Source: Liopterus haemorrhoidalis (lineage: Eukaryota; Arthropoda; Insecta; Coleoptera; Dytiscidae). Taken from it: 64,000 nucleotides of DNA. The first letter of the stretch is position 1; each line of letters begins with the position of its first letter. The stretch spans positions 2,146,279 through 2,210,278 of the forward strand of contig OZ020622.1 of the NCBI GenBank assembly GCA_963971575.1, written 5' to 3'. The notes under the pieces are model-generated. The model was not told the origin of the DNA and searched no databases. It saw nothing but the letters and a program-made list of their open reading frames with translations. Shown piece by piece: positions 53,953 to 63,849 of the stretch. A program made the translations under genes and the position numbers.

Positions 53953-54834
53953 TTCACATCAATTTTTTGAACATTTTTGTCATTAACATTAATTTATATA
54001 TGTTGATACTGGCTTGAATATACTCATTTTGAGGTTTTGCTTTATTAAAAAAAAAAAAAATGTGGATCTCGCTTCATTAGGGTCTATAAAAATATTTCTA
54101 TGAGATGTTTTGAAATCTGAAGAAAATTCAAAATATTCTTGTGAAATTAAATTTGAAAATTCCAAGCAGTAACGAAGAGTTCGGAAACAATCAATCTCTC
54201 CAAACATATTTATACCTTCCAATCTCTTCTCGCGTTCCAATTTATCCAATTTCTCTTGATCCTTCTCATGTCTGTAACTTTACATTTTTTATTGTCATTA
54301 AAAGAAAATCATGGTTTCGTAACTTTATCTTAGTTTTGTGAAATTTCTTTTGATTCGAGCGTTAAAGACACGCAGATTTTGTGGTTGGCAACACGCCAAC
54401 TCGACTTGTTTTTCGAGTACTTCATTATGGATAGCTTTGCTGTATTACAATTTAAGGACGAGATATTTTCAGACCCAACTTTTTATTGCGATAGAACTCA
54501 GATTGCTAACAAATACTTTTATTACAGCCCTGGAGATGTTTAATAGACTCCACTCAAAAAAATATACGACTCATCCATTGAGACAACTGATAAACGTCAT
54601 AAAACTCCACCCATTTAAACAACCGATACACGCCATCAAATTTCATCTAATATGACTAGTCATACACATCAAAAATGCAATCTATTTAAACACGGACACA
54701 TGCCATAATTTCATCCATTGATGCAATATGTACGTTACAAAATATTATCTTCAACACTATGGAGTCCGAGGCATAACAAATTAGCTGATCATATTTAATC
54801 TAATTTAATCTAATCTAATCAGCTAGCATACTTA
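53953..54834. other. Unassigned interval with a short minisatellite
   Basis: Mostly AT-rich. At about 54575-54735 degenerate units of roughly 35 bp repeat CATCCATTGAGACAAC / GATACACGCCATCAAA words, related to the array at 56535. The frame 54338-54655 spans this and has no other support. Confidence 0.45.
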
Positions 54835-55493
54835 TCATAGTAATAGGATGCAGTCAGTTTACATCAATGAAGAATTTTCTGAAGTTGTGTCTGTACATTA
54901 CGGGGTTCCACAGGGGTCTATTATTGGACCAATTCTATTTGTACTATATATAAACGACCTACATACCTGCAAACATAAAATCTTCCAAAACAGTTCTATT
55001 TGCGGATGATACTACATTTTTAAGTTCATCAAATAGCTTACAGTCAGCAACAGGTCAGGTTAAAAGTACCATTTCACGGGCTAAGGACTGGTTTACAGCT
55101 AACAAATTAAAACTAAATATTGAGAAAACTCAAAATTTTTACAAGTAAAATCTTAACGGAAAATAGCGAATGCAAAATTAAATTCCTTGGTCTACATTTA
55201 GATGCAAACTTAAATTGGAAGGAACACATAGCTAAATTGGCAAGTAAATTATCCTGTTTACTTTTTATTTTGCGCAATTTAATAAGATTGGCAACTTTTG
55301 AAGCCACCAAAATAGCTTATTTCGCACTATTTCACTCGCATTTATGTTATGGAGTATTATTATGGGGTACAAGCTCACATTGGGCAACCATATTCAAGAT
55401 TAGAAAAAAAGGAATGCGAATCATGACACGTTCCAGTTACAGGAAACACTGTAACCTTTTGCAAACTTGAAAATATTACCTTTTCCGTCTATA
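54835..55493 (+). pseudogene. CR1-like LINE reverse transcriptase, part 1
   Basis: Encodes VYINEEFSEVVSVHYGVPQG, SIIGPILFVLYINDLHTC, then after a frameshift TVLFADDTTFLSSSNSLQSA and AKDWFTANKLKLNIEKTQNF. After another it reads CKIKFLGLHLDANLNWKEHI, AKLASKLSCLLFILRNLIRL, ATFEATKIAYFALFHSHLCY and GVLLWGTSSHWATIFKIRKK. The VPQGS and FADD motifs are intact. It breaks at 55493, where a mariner is inserted, and resumes at 56244. Confidence 0.87.
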
Positions 55494-55495
55494 TA

Positions 55496-56241
55496 CGAGG
55501 GATGTTTCCAAAGTTCTGGGAATTTAGCTATAATTTTTATTATTTTGTTAATTTTCGTCAATATTACAATGTAGTTTTTCAACATAATCTCCATTTAACT
55601 GAATACATTTATCCCAACGATAAACTAATTTTTTTAAGCCATCCTCAAAGATCAGACCTATTGATTTTCTGTTCTGATCCCAACAGCCTTGGCACCCAGC
55701 GCGGCGAAACCTTGCTAACGCCCAAACAATCATGCAAGATGTCATGAACTTGTCGTGTACCTATCCTTAGGCGCACACTAATTTGAAGAATAGTCATTCG
55801 CCTGTCCTCTTTCAGTAGGTCTTCGACGGCAGTAATGTTTCTTTCATTTACCGACTTGCTTGGGCACCCACTGCGTGGACTGTCTTCTAGTGATGTTCTA
55901 TCGGTTTTAAAACGATTGATCCACCGATAAACAGTACTTTTGGATTCTGCAGACTCATCAAATACTCCTTGCAGACGCTGAATAATTTCTGATGTTTTCA
56001 CACCTTCTTTCCACAAAAAGAAAATTATTGCTCTTTGAGATTTTGCTGCGTCTTCCATGGTTACAAAAACAGTGCTATGAAAACGCGTCTATATCAGTTG
56101 AACACCTAAATCAGATTGAACAATATTGCACTAGATACTTGCATAAACATGTCAAGACTTGTCTGGCACCAATAACATTGCCTATAAGTTCTGTGTAATT
56201 TAACTATAGCACAATTCCCAGAATTTAGGAAACATCCCTCG
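55496..56241 (-). mobile_element. Mariner family H, complete ends, catalytic core deleted
   Basis: 746 bp flanked by TA (55494-55495, 56242-56243). The ends read CGAGGGATGTTTCCAAAGTT and, on the minus strand, CGAGGGATGTTTCCTAAATT. The interior is one interrupted transposase remnant (next entry). The insertion is clean: LINE coding sequence stops at the left TA and continues after the right TA. Confidence 0.93.
55565..56058 (-). pseudogene. Mariner transposase: DNA-binding domain joined to C-terminus
   Basis: From the ATG at 56058 the minus strand reads MEDAAKSQRAIIFFLWKEGV, KTSEIIQRLQGVFDESAESK, STVYRWINRFKTDRTSLEDS, PRSGCPSKSVNERNITAVED, LLKEDRRMTILQISVRLRIG and VSPRWVPRLLGSEQKINR. About 135 codons are open: the two helix-turn-helix motifs and the WVPRLL linker. 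It then jumps to the C-terminal LKKLVYRWDKCIQLNGDYVE at about 55640-55570 in another frame. All three catalytic Asp residues are missing. A DNA-binding-only peptide could in principle be made, but nothing shows that it is. Confidence 0.9.
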
Positions 56242-56243
56242 TA

Positions 56244-56520
56244 TATTTATGAATGCTTATTATACGTCAAAAAAATCCTAATCGATTTACCAAACATGAA
56301 AATACACACTGTCACAATACTAGAAACAAAGCCAAATTAGTTTCACAACTTGTTCGTCTCAATTAAATTAAGCAAAGTCCAGACTATTGGGGTCCTCTTC
56401 GGTATAATCATCTGCCAGAGCATTAAACAACTTTCATTCATAAAATTCAAACTCTCTATGAAAAATATGCTATAACGGTACTGTTTCTACAACATTGAAG
56501 ATTATCTTCAAACGAATTTA
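56244..56520 (+). pseudogene. CR1-like LINE, part 2 (after the mariner)
   Basis: Encodes YECLLYVKK, then NPNRFTKHENTHCHNTRNKA, KLVSQLVRLN and YNHLPEH. The block N....H.HNTR.......L...K........YN.LP is the C-terminal signature of CR1-like LINEs and follows in register from YIYECL at the mariner insertion point. Confidence 0.82.
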
Positions 56521-56534
56521 AAATAATATCCATT

Positions 56535-57045
56535 AGATCAACCAATACATGTCACAGAATGTCATTTATTGAGACAACAGGTACATGTCACAGAATTTAA
56601 TCCATTTGAACAATTGATACACGTCACAAATTCTTGAAGATCCTGCTCTTGTTTGGTAGTATAGAAGCTGCCGACAAGTTTTGATGTTCTACTAAATATG
56701 CAGTTCATCTTTGAGAGTTTTGTGAAGATCCTGCTTTTCTTTGAAAATCTTATGAGCATTATGCCCTTCGTTGATAGTCTGGTGAATTGCAATCTTGCAC
56801 TCCTTTAATAAATTTTTGAAGATCTGGTCCTCCTTTGATATTCTGTTGAAAATGTAGTCCACATTCGATAGTTTGTTTAACGTTTTGTCCACCATGGATA
56901 GTCAGTTAACATGCTGTTGCTTAATAATCTGTTTTACATGCTGTCTACATTTCTTAGTCTGTTGAAGATCCTGCCTACCCTCGATAATCTGCTGAACATT
57001 CTGCCCACCTTTCATAGTGTATTGAACTTGTTGCCACTTTTGACA
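56535..57045. repeat. Degenerate minisatellite, about 31-bp units
   Basis: Repeated words GATAGTCTGTTGAA.AT, CTGCCCACCTTT and variants (GATCCTGC, GATAATCTG) recur about every 30-33 bp, at least nine times from 56760 to 57040. The first ~100 bp (56536-56630) are of a second type (ACATGTCACAGAAT), shared with 54575-54735. The minus-strand open frames here are a by-product of the repetition. Confidence 0.75.
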
Positions 57046-58674
57046 GAGATGTAACTCTTATCCCTCTGTGACAGTCGGGAGAGTTGCAACTTAATATATA
57101 TTTAATATTTTGTTTGTTTTAAAATTGTTTCATATTTTGCAAAATACTTTTATAGATGGTAATAAAAGAAATGTAACAGTAAACAAAGAAGTGTTTTATC
57201 TATCAGAAATTTTATCAGGTGTTCTTATATTTGAAATTGCCATGTCGTATATTCAGCAGCATTGGTAACATAAAGAATCATCATAAGCATGTTTTATGTT
57301 TCCCCCGGTTTATTCAGGGTATTCAGTCCTCTCACGTACCAAACAGACGTAAAAACGTTGTAAAATGTCAAGATGTATGTACCGATAAACATACACATTG
57401 GACATACTAAATCATATACTCCCCAAAACATATGGTTTTAGATAAACATAGAAGGAATTTCACCTAATAAACCATATTTCAACTATTTACAGATTATTAT
57501 GGACACCTTATGATATTATTTAATTATTTCAATCTATTCGGTGTCAATATTAATATAAAAAATCGATTAAAACTACGAAATTTAACTTGAAAGGATATTA
57601 AGCGACTTGCAATTTTTATAATGAATAGTTTACATATTATATTAAATAAAAATGATCGTTAGAAGCCGACATAATGGGGTAAAGATCGTCAGTTACATCA
57701 TTGATTACATTATAAAATGCTTAGGCTAAATGCCCGCTCAGCAATTATAATCCCTCAGCTGACGGTCTTACCCTCATTGTGCAAACAGCTGATTGTTGTT
57801 TTTATTATTAATTATATAATAAGTTCGATGTATAAATTTCATTGAATCACTTATACAGCAACTGTGCAAATTTTCAAGTGGCTTGAAATGACTTTTGGAA
57901 TATTATTCTCACGACCAGTTCTACCACGATTCTGGCGGTGACGCTTGTTTCGATTATTCGCCATATTTAAACTATCAATTACAAAAAAAAATTAAGCGGT
58001 ATGAATTGTCCATCAAAAATGCAATACTGCCTCCCGGACTATTATTATATGAGTACATATTCTATTGTATTGCTTTGTTTGATTCTCTAAAGTGCAGTGT
58101 TAGAAGTCCATGTATTGCTTCTTCATCATGTACCTTATTACTGGGGTCATGTTTGGTTTGTATTACCTTACGGGGCGGTGTAATCTTCTAATGTCTAACG
58201 TTGCGCCTCTGTAACCCCTCACCTCCCTCTGCACCCCTTCACTAGACCTTAGATACACTTACATACACAAAACATTACACAGAAACTCATGAATAAAGAT
58301 CAGGGGTAAAGACAACATGATCAGAAATACGGTTTAATTATATTGAGGGCTATAAAATATGATTTATTTTACAATATATCTAGGGAGCTTTACAAAGGCA
58401 CAAATGATTCAAAACTTAGATGTTCACTCATGTAAATGTGTGAAAGAAATACAGTTGGTCCTCCATATATCGAGGTCTATGGTTCCAAAAGAAAAATTCT
58501 ACGTATGGAAACTTGTATATATGTATAGAACTAAACTCTTTCTTAATTTTTTTAGGGATTTTAAACGGTACTTTACGGTCAACATTTGTGAAAAATCAGA
58601 TAATAAAATAAAATTATAAACCTTGCGTTTACAACACGTAACTTTAAAATATATTTTTAAAGTTTCTTGTTCAA
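57046..58674. other. Unassigned interval
   Basis: About 1.6 kb of AT-rich sequence. The frame 57895-58191 (MEYYSHDQFYHDSGGDACFD) is open for 98 codons but matches no family I know and has no supporting structure. An exon cannot be excluded. Confidence 0.35.
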
Positions 58675-58920
58675 AAGTTATTATCTAATAACCCTGACAA
58701 TTCCTTGAGCAATCTTTTTACCCTTCTTCCTAGAAATGCCTCATAAAAACACCCGTCTCTCTGAAGACGAGATCAGAAAGTATTCGGTCCGGTTAGCGTA
58801 AACATCTAAGTTGCTAAATTCTTAGAAGCACTGTGTCGGCATTCTGGTGGTCTACCCGATTCTATTTGTTTTAAATGTTTCTTTATTTTTCTACCTATAT
58901 TTTAATTTTTATTACTTACT
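58675..58920 (+). repeat. Direct repeat, left copy, beside foldback 2
   Basis: Nearly identical to 59729-59957: AAGTTATTATCTAATAAC, TGACAATTCCTTGAGCAATC, CCTAGAAATGCCTCATAAAA, ACACCCGTCTCTCTGAAGAC and GTTTTAAATGTTTC. The right copy lacks about 12 bp near the end (TTTATTTTTCTA region). No protein motif. Confidence 0.9.
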
Positions 58921-58992
58921 CTTGTAAATAATATATTATAATAAAACAAATTCATTAATTTTAAACCGTCTTACTTAACGAGCTTTTTTTAA

Positions 58993-59726
58993 GGGGGGGG
59001 GGTAGGGTCTGATAACCACATTTTAAGCATATTTTTGTGAATTTTTTTCAAATCTATGGTTAAATTTATTCATTTTCAAACTAAGTACATATATGAAGTA
59101 TGTTTTGAAGAAGATACAAAAAATTTTGAAGGAAAAATATGGCGAAATGAGCCAGCTGTGGCAAATCTTCTCAGACTCCGGGAAAAAAATTAGATTTTGC
59201 GGTGACCAGCATAACTCGTCACTGGATCATCTGAAATCAAAAATCCAAAAAGATTTTGTTAGTTTATGAGTTTGCCGAGGTAACGACGTTGAGATATTTT
59301 TTTTCATGTTTTTTTTTTTTATTTAACAATCACAAATATACTCATTTTTAGGTTTTTTTTAGGGGGAATTAATTTTTTTGTCTTCTAAGTAACGCTAAAA
59401 ACTGAAAAATCATTTTAAAAATAAAAACTCAACGTCATTACTTCGGCAAACTCATAAACTAACAAAATCTTTTTGGATTTTTGATTTCAGGTGATCCAGT
59501 GACGAGTTATGCTGGTCACCGCAAAATCTAATTTTTTTCCCGGAGTCTGAAAAGATTTGCCACAGCTGACTCATTTCGCCATATTTTGCCTTCAAAATTT
59601 TTTTGTATCTTCTTCAAAACATACTTTATATATGTACTTAGTTTGAAAATTAATAAATTAAACAATAGACATGAAAAAAAATTCACAAAAATATGCTTAA
59701 AATGTGGTTATCAGACCCTACCCCCC
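58993..59726. mobile_element. TTAA-flanked foldback element 2
   Basis: 734 bp between TTAA (58989-58992) and TTAA (59727-59730), with oligo-G and oligo-C ends. Long inverted halves: on the left GGTAGGGTCTGATAACCACA, AAGATACAAAAAATTTTGAA, CCAGCTGTGGCAAATCTT, GACCAGCATAACTCGTCACT, GGATCATCTGAAATCAAAAA and GAGTTTGCCGAGGTAACGAC, mirrored on the right. Ends, length, centre (a T-run) and several internal phrases (GATCATCTGAAATC vs GATCATCTAAAAC; GTTAGTTTATGAGTTT) match foldback 1. The two are members of one family, clearly diverged. Confidence 0.87.
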
Positions 59727-59728
59727 TT

Positions 59729-59957
59729 AAGTTATTATCTAATAACTTTGACAATTCCTTGAGCAATCTTTTTACCCTTCTTCCTAGAAATGCCTCATAA
59801 AAACACCCGTCTCTCTGAAGACGAGGTCAGAAAGTATGCGGTCCCGTTAGCGTAAACATCTAAGTTATTGAATTCTTAGAGGCACTGTGTCGGTAATCTG
59901 GTGATTTTTCGATTCTATTTGTTTTAAATGTTTCTACCTATATTTTAATTTTTATTA
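59729..59957 (+). repeat. Direct repeat, right copy, beside foldback 2
   Basis: Partner of 58675-58920. It begins at the right TTAA of the foldback, so the foldback lies exactly at the edge of the second copy. Confidence 0.9.
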
Positions 59958-60547
59958 CTTTGCAACTAGGAATCAAAATTTTAAATTTAGTGTTAGTGTT
60001 ACAGTTTTGTAATTTCAGTAGGATTCTTCGAGTTCCAGGTTTCGATTTTCTGGCTCTGATCTTGAGACTGCCATCCTATTATTTTTATTTTAATATTATT
60101 AAAATTTTAACCCAGGTTTTTGAAACTTCTTACTATCTTAACTAAAGTGTCAGTATCCCTGGAGGTATTGAGAAAAGTTGTGATTGAAATAGAGTGCCCT
60201 AGAGACGGTCCTGTATGGGATAGATAGGGCATGTATACACACGTGGTTACAAACTTTGACGTGGAATTAACCAACCTGAGATAATTTAATGTACACCCCT
60301 GCTATAAGTCCTGTATTTGGCTTGCTTATTACTCTAACAATATCTTACATATTCATATACACTATTTGAATGTATAACTATATTACAGGGCAGGATTGTT
60401 TACAAATCGACAGCAAAAATACTAACTGAGCTACGGATAGTTTAGATATGGAAATTAAGAGCATATTACCTGCACACACAGAAGCTAGATCAATATCTAG
60501 TTTAGAAGTATAAAATATACACAATCTAGAAGCTCTAACTTAAAAAC
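59958..60547. other. Unassigned interval
   Basis: AT-rich; no motif recognised in the short frame at 59960-60145. Confidence 0.35.
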
Positions 60548-60795
60548 AACCAATAGGAATCTATTAATCTATTAGCCAATCAGCTTGTTCTAATTTCAAA
60601 TCAACCAATAGCAGAAGAGTAAACATATAACCAATCACAATGTCCTGAATTTAAATTAGCCAATAGGAATCAATTAAATTCTTATCCAATCAGAAGTCTG
60701 TAAACTAAAATTAACCAATAGCAGTAGAGTAAGTTTATAACCAATCAAAAGGCTCTAAATTCAAATTAACAAACAAAAGTAAGTTTATAATCAGA
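60548..60795. repeat. 55-bp tandem array with two CCAAT boxes per unit
   Basis: CCAAT occurs at 60550, 60605, 60660 and 60715, spaced exactly 55 bp, with a mutated fifth (CAAAC) at 60770. A second CCAAT lies 26 bp after each, at 60576, 60631, 60686 and 60741. Units 1 and 3 share ATAGGAATC; units 2 and 4 share ATAGCAG.AGAGTAA and TATAACCAATCA. The true period is therefore probably a 110-bp dimer. All eight boxes point the same way. CCAAT is the binding core of NF-Y-type factors, but no gene start lies close by. Confidence 0.92.
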
Positions 60796-60974
60796 GCTGG
60801 AAACCGATATTTGTATTGGTTAAAAATATACCGGTTTGGTAATCCGATATTTTATAACTAATAAACAATTAATTTAAATCGATGGTCCACAAGTCTCCTT
60901 AAGAACTTTTTTTGGAGCATGTTAATGTACGGAAGTGAAATTTGGATACTAGGAGTGACTGAAAAAAAGAGGAT
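60796..60974. other. Unassigned spacer
   Basis: Contains CAGAGCTGGAAACCGATATT at 60792, which looks like a hAT-type end, without a visible partner. Confidence 0.3.
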
Positions 60975-61620
60975 AAAGTCATATATACAGACGGATCAAA
61001 GATAGATGAACAAACGGGATCAACAACCATAACAGAAGATAAAACCTATAGATACCATCTACCTAACCAGTGTAGAATCTACACAGCGGAGTCATTTAGC
61101 ATACAGAAGGCGATAGAACACATAAAAACATCCAAAGAACAACACAAAGACTACATAATATACACCGATTCACTTAGTGTATAGTCATATCAACAGATCG
61201 ACCCAAAAAATCCACACATCAAAAAAGGACAAGAAAACATAAACGATGCTATTAGAAACTACAAAAATACAGTCACTTTTGTGTGGATCCCATCCCACAT
61301 TGGCAAAAAGGGGGATTAAAAAGCGGACAAAAACGCACGATAAGCAATTAAAGATGAAGAACTCAAAATATCAATACAACCCGAAGATCAAAAGAACATA
61401 ATTAAAGCAAGAATAAAAGAATAGTGGAGCAATGAATGGACCAACACAAATATTACCAACAAATTAAGAAACGTAAAAGAAACTATCCAAAATTAGACAT
61501 CTACACACAGAAGGAAAGACCAGGTCACACTAACAAAACTCAGAATAGGGCACACACTGTTAACACATGACCAGATCTTCAAATAAACACAACAACCGAT
61601 ATGCGACACACCACTCCTTT
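60975..61620 (+). pseudogene. LINE RNase H and C-terminus, copy 3
   Basis: One frame with several stops: VIYTDGSKIDEQTGSTTITE, NQCRIYTAESFSIQKAIEHI, DYIIYTDSLSV, NTVTFVWIPSHIGKKGD and KADKNAR, then TKLRIGHTLLTHDQIFK. All four RNase H catalytic acids can be placed: Asp in YTDGS, Glu in TAES, Asp in YTDSLS and Asp in KADK. Stops after SLSV, GD and NAR kill it. It ends near PICDT at the first Cys of the usual zinc knuckle. It is a different subfamily from the copies at 1057 and 63091. Confidence 0.85.
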
Positions 61621-62798
61621 TCCTTCGTATTACAAAATGACACATACAAGATACTTGCTGTCTCGTTTTGAATTTTTAACTTAATTTTGTTTTTTTTTTA
61701 TGTTAGTTTATTTAAAAATATCTTTATTTAGAGTCATTGTTTTCGTTTTAGTTAAACTGCAGACGTTGTAATTTACTATCCCGACTCGTAGCTATCAACA
61801 CGGTATAGTAGCCCTCTTTGTTACTTCGATTTGTCTTATGTTTAGAAACGTTGCATTTTTTATTACAGAGTTGAGATTAGTTCGTCATAGTGTTAAGACG
61901 TATTCTTTCAATTCATATTACATGCGTATCACGTTAGTCGGTTGTACTAAACCTCTTTTCATATAAACTCTCGCAGTAATTAAATATAAATATATTTAGT
62001 GGTTTTATCAAATATCAAAGTGTCTAGTGTGCTTTTCAATTGCAAATGTTCTGTTGGCGTCATCCAGAATTTCCTCAGTATCTGGGCACCCAGAAGACAG
62101 CTATCCACGAGAACCAAGGTTAGTAACATTTGTTTGTTGAATAATCACATAAGACACTGTAGTCAAAATTCCGTCGAGTCCACGAAATTACATTATAGCT
62201 CTGTGTGGTGTGCTAAAAATTCCACATCAGTTAGTGGTTTACCTAGAGCCCCTACACTTGCAAACTGAAAAAGATTAAAATGTCATTGAAGGATTATTCT
62301 AAAAATATTCCAGAAGGGTGGATCACCCTTATTTTTATCTGTAGGGAGAGTATATAAATGTATTTATCTTTCCTTCAATAGTTTTGTCTCAGAGGAAATC
62401 TAGTAATTTCTTAGGTTTCAGCAGTTCATTATTTGGTGAAAAGTTGGTAATGAAATTACCATCTGGTCAAGTGTTGGGAATCATCATTGCTGTAGAAATA
62501 ACTGGAACCGGTAACCGGTAACGGTAATTGAGTTAACAGAACGTATCGACGCAACTTTTCACACGTGACAAAAGCTTCGGCGATTTCTTAAACTAACCCG
62601 TTAGAAATTGTTTGACTTATAGGACGTGACTATGAAAATAAATGATAATTTGTCGTACCTAGCATGCAGGTTGTGGCCTAGGTTTTTTTTATATATTTTT
62701 TATAAATATTTAAAATAATTAACCAACTATGAAAACACGTATATCATTGTACTAGTTATTATCTTGTTATTAATGTATGTTAGTGGATACATTGTGAT
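61621..62798. other. Unassigned interval
   Basis: AT-rich. The frame 61999-62268 has no known domain. GGAACCGGTAACCGGTAACG at 62505-62524 is a short CCGGT repeat. No gene supported. Confidence 0.35.
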
Positions 62799-62844
62799 AG
62801 CCCGGAGTCATAGCTGTCGAGCTCCGGAGCTGCGGATCCGGGCT
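62799..62844. repeat. GC-rich imperfect hairpin
   Basis: The outer arms AGCCCGGA (62799-62806) and TCCGGGCT (62837-62844) enclose a 12-bp perfect palindrome, AGCTCCGGAGCT (62820-62831). It stands out in strongly AT-rich surroundings. Confidence 0.85.
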
Positions 62845-63090
62845 CTGTTTATCTTATGTTAAATTGAAACATACAACATGCACGCAAATAAAAATATACT
62901 CGCGACACATGACATGGCAACCAGCAAATATTCACAGAATTTTTTAAATAAATACTGCAGAAATATAAAATATCTCAATAATAAATAACAGTCTCAGGAA
63001 TGAGCTTTATATTAAAGAGTAAGTTCTCTTGAATGTAGTTCTAGTGACCAATTTATTGGTTTTATAAAATTTATATATAAATTAGTTCCA
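62845..63090. other. Unassigned spacer
   Basis: AT-rich sequence before the LINE junction; nothing recognised. Confidence 0.3.
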
Positions 63091-63719
63091 AGTTCGCAGA
63101 CGCGGTAGCAATCCTGAAGGCGATCGAAATGGCATCTCATACCATCCACAGACACATAGCCGTATGCACCGATTCTTTGAGCCTATTACAGGCCCTCAAC
63201 AATAACTACTCAAAGGAAACTGCTATTCAGCAAATACAAGACCAACTACATCAGATGACAAAAGAACAAAACAAAATAGTGCACCTCTTCTGGGTTCCCG
63301 CCCATATTGGAATAGAAGGCAACGAACGTGCAAACACAGCCACCCGAGAGTCCACCAATCACGAAGAAACCCTCCATTTACCCCCCAACAAAACTTACGT
63401 AAAACAGAATATTAAGAAGAAACTCAGTATAACCAGACTGACCAAATGGCGTGACATCACTAACAACAAACTACGAACCGTCAAGGACGACATACAGAAC
63501 TGGAACTCAGGCACCAACAGACGAGAACAAATAATAATGACAAGACTTAGAATCGAACACACCAGACACACACACGAACACCTCATGGCAAGACTAGATA
63601 CCAAAATATGTGAGACATGTAACGAACAACTTACCGTTAACCATATACTAATAGACTGTCAACTCTACACTAACCTTAAAGACATTTTAAAAGACAGCTT
63701 TTATTTGAGACATTATTAG
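63091..63719 (+). pseudogene. LINE RNase H and C-terminus, copy 4 (longest intact frame)
   Basis: Open from the 5' truncation at about 63091 (KFADAVAILKAIEMASHTIH) to the stop at 63717, about 209 codons. It includes VCTDSLSLLQAL, HLFWVPAHIGIEGNERANTA, KLSITRLTKWRDITNNKLRT, TNRREQIIMTRLRIEHTRHT and the zinc knuckle CETC...H....C. The first RNase H Asp is missing because of truncation. The Glu position reads Asp (FADAVA), the TDSLS Asp is kept and the last Asp is Asn (ERANTA for the usual EKAD). So although no stop interrupts it, the RNase H would be inactive. It is a Jockey/I/R1-type LINE tail related to the copy at 60975. Confidence 0.88.
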
Positions 63720-63849
63720 ATAAAATTAAATTTTTTTGAAAAATTAATTATCTATTTTTTCATACTTTCATGTAACGTTTCCATGGTTATGATAAATAAT
63801 ATCTCTGTTAGGAAATATTAGGCCAAGTTATTTCTATTCTGTCAAGTTA
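63720..63849. other. LINE 3' UTR or spacer
   Basis: AT-rich sequence following the stop codon; no clear poly-A tail. Confidence 0.3.

Noticed and set aside
56562..56895. Lys-rich minus-strand frames as a repetitive protein
   Set aside because: They are produced by the ~31-bp minisatellite, not by codon-level conservation.
60792..62525. CAGAGCTGGAAACCG at 60792 paired with GGAACCGGTAACCGG near 62505 as hAT ends
   Set aside because: The two motifs are in the same orientation, not inverted, and no transposase lies between them.
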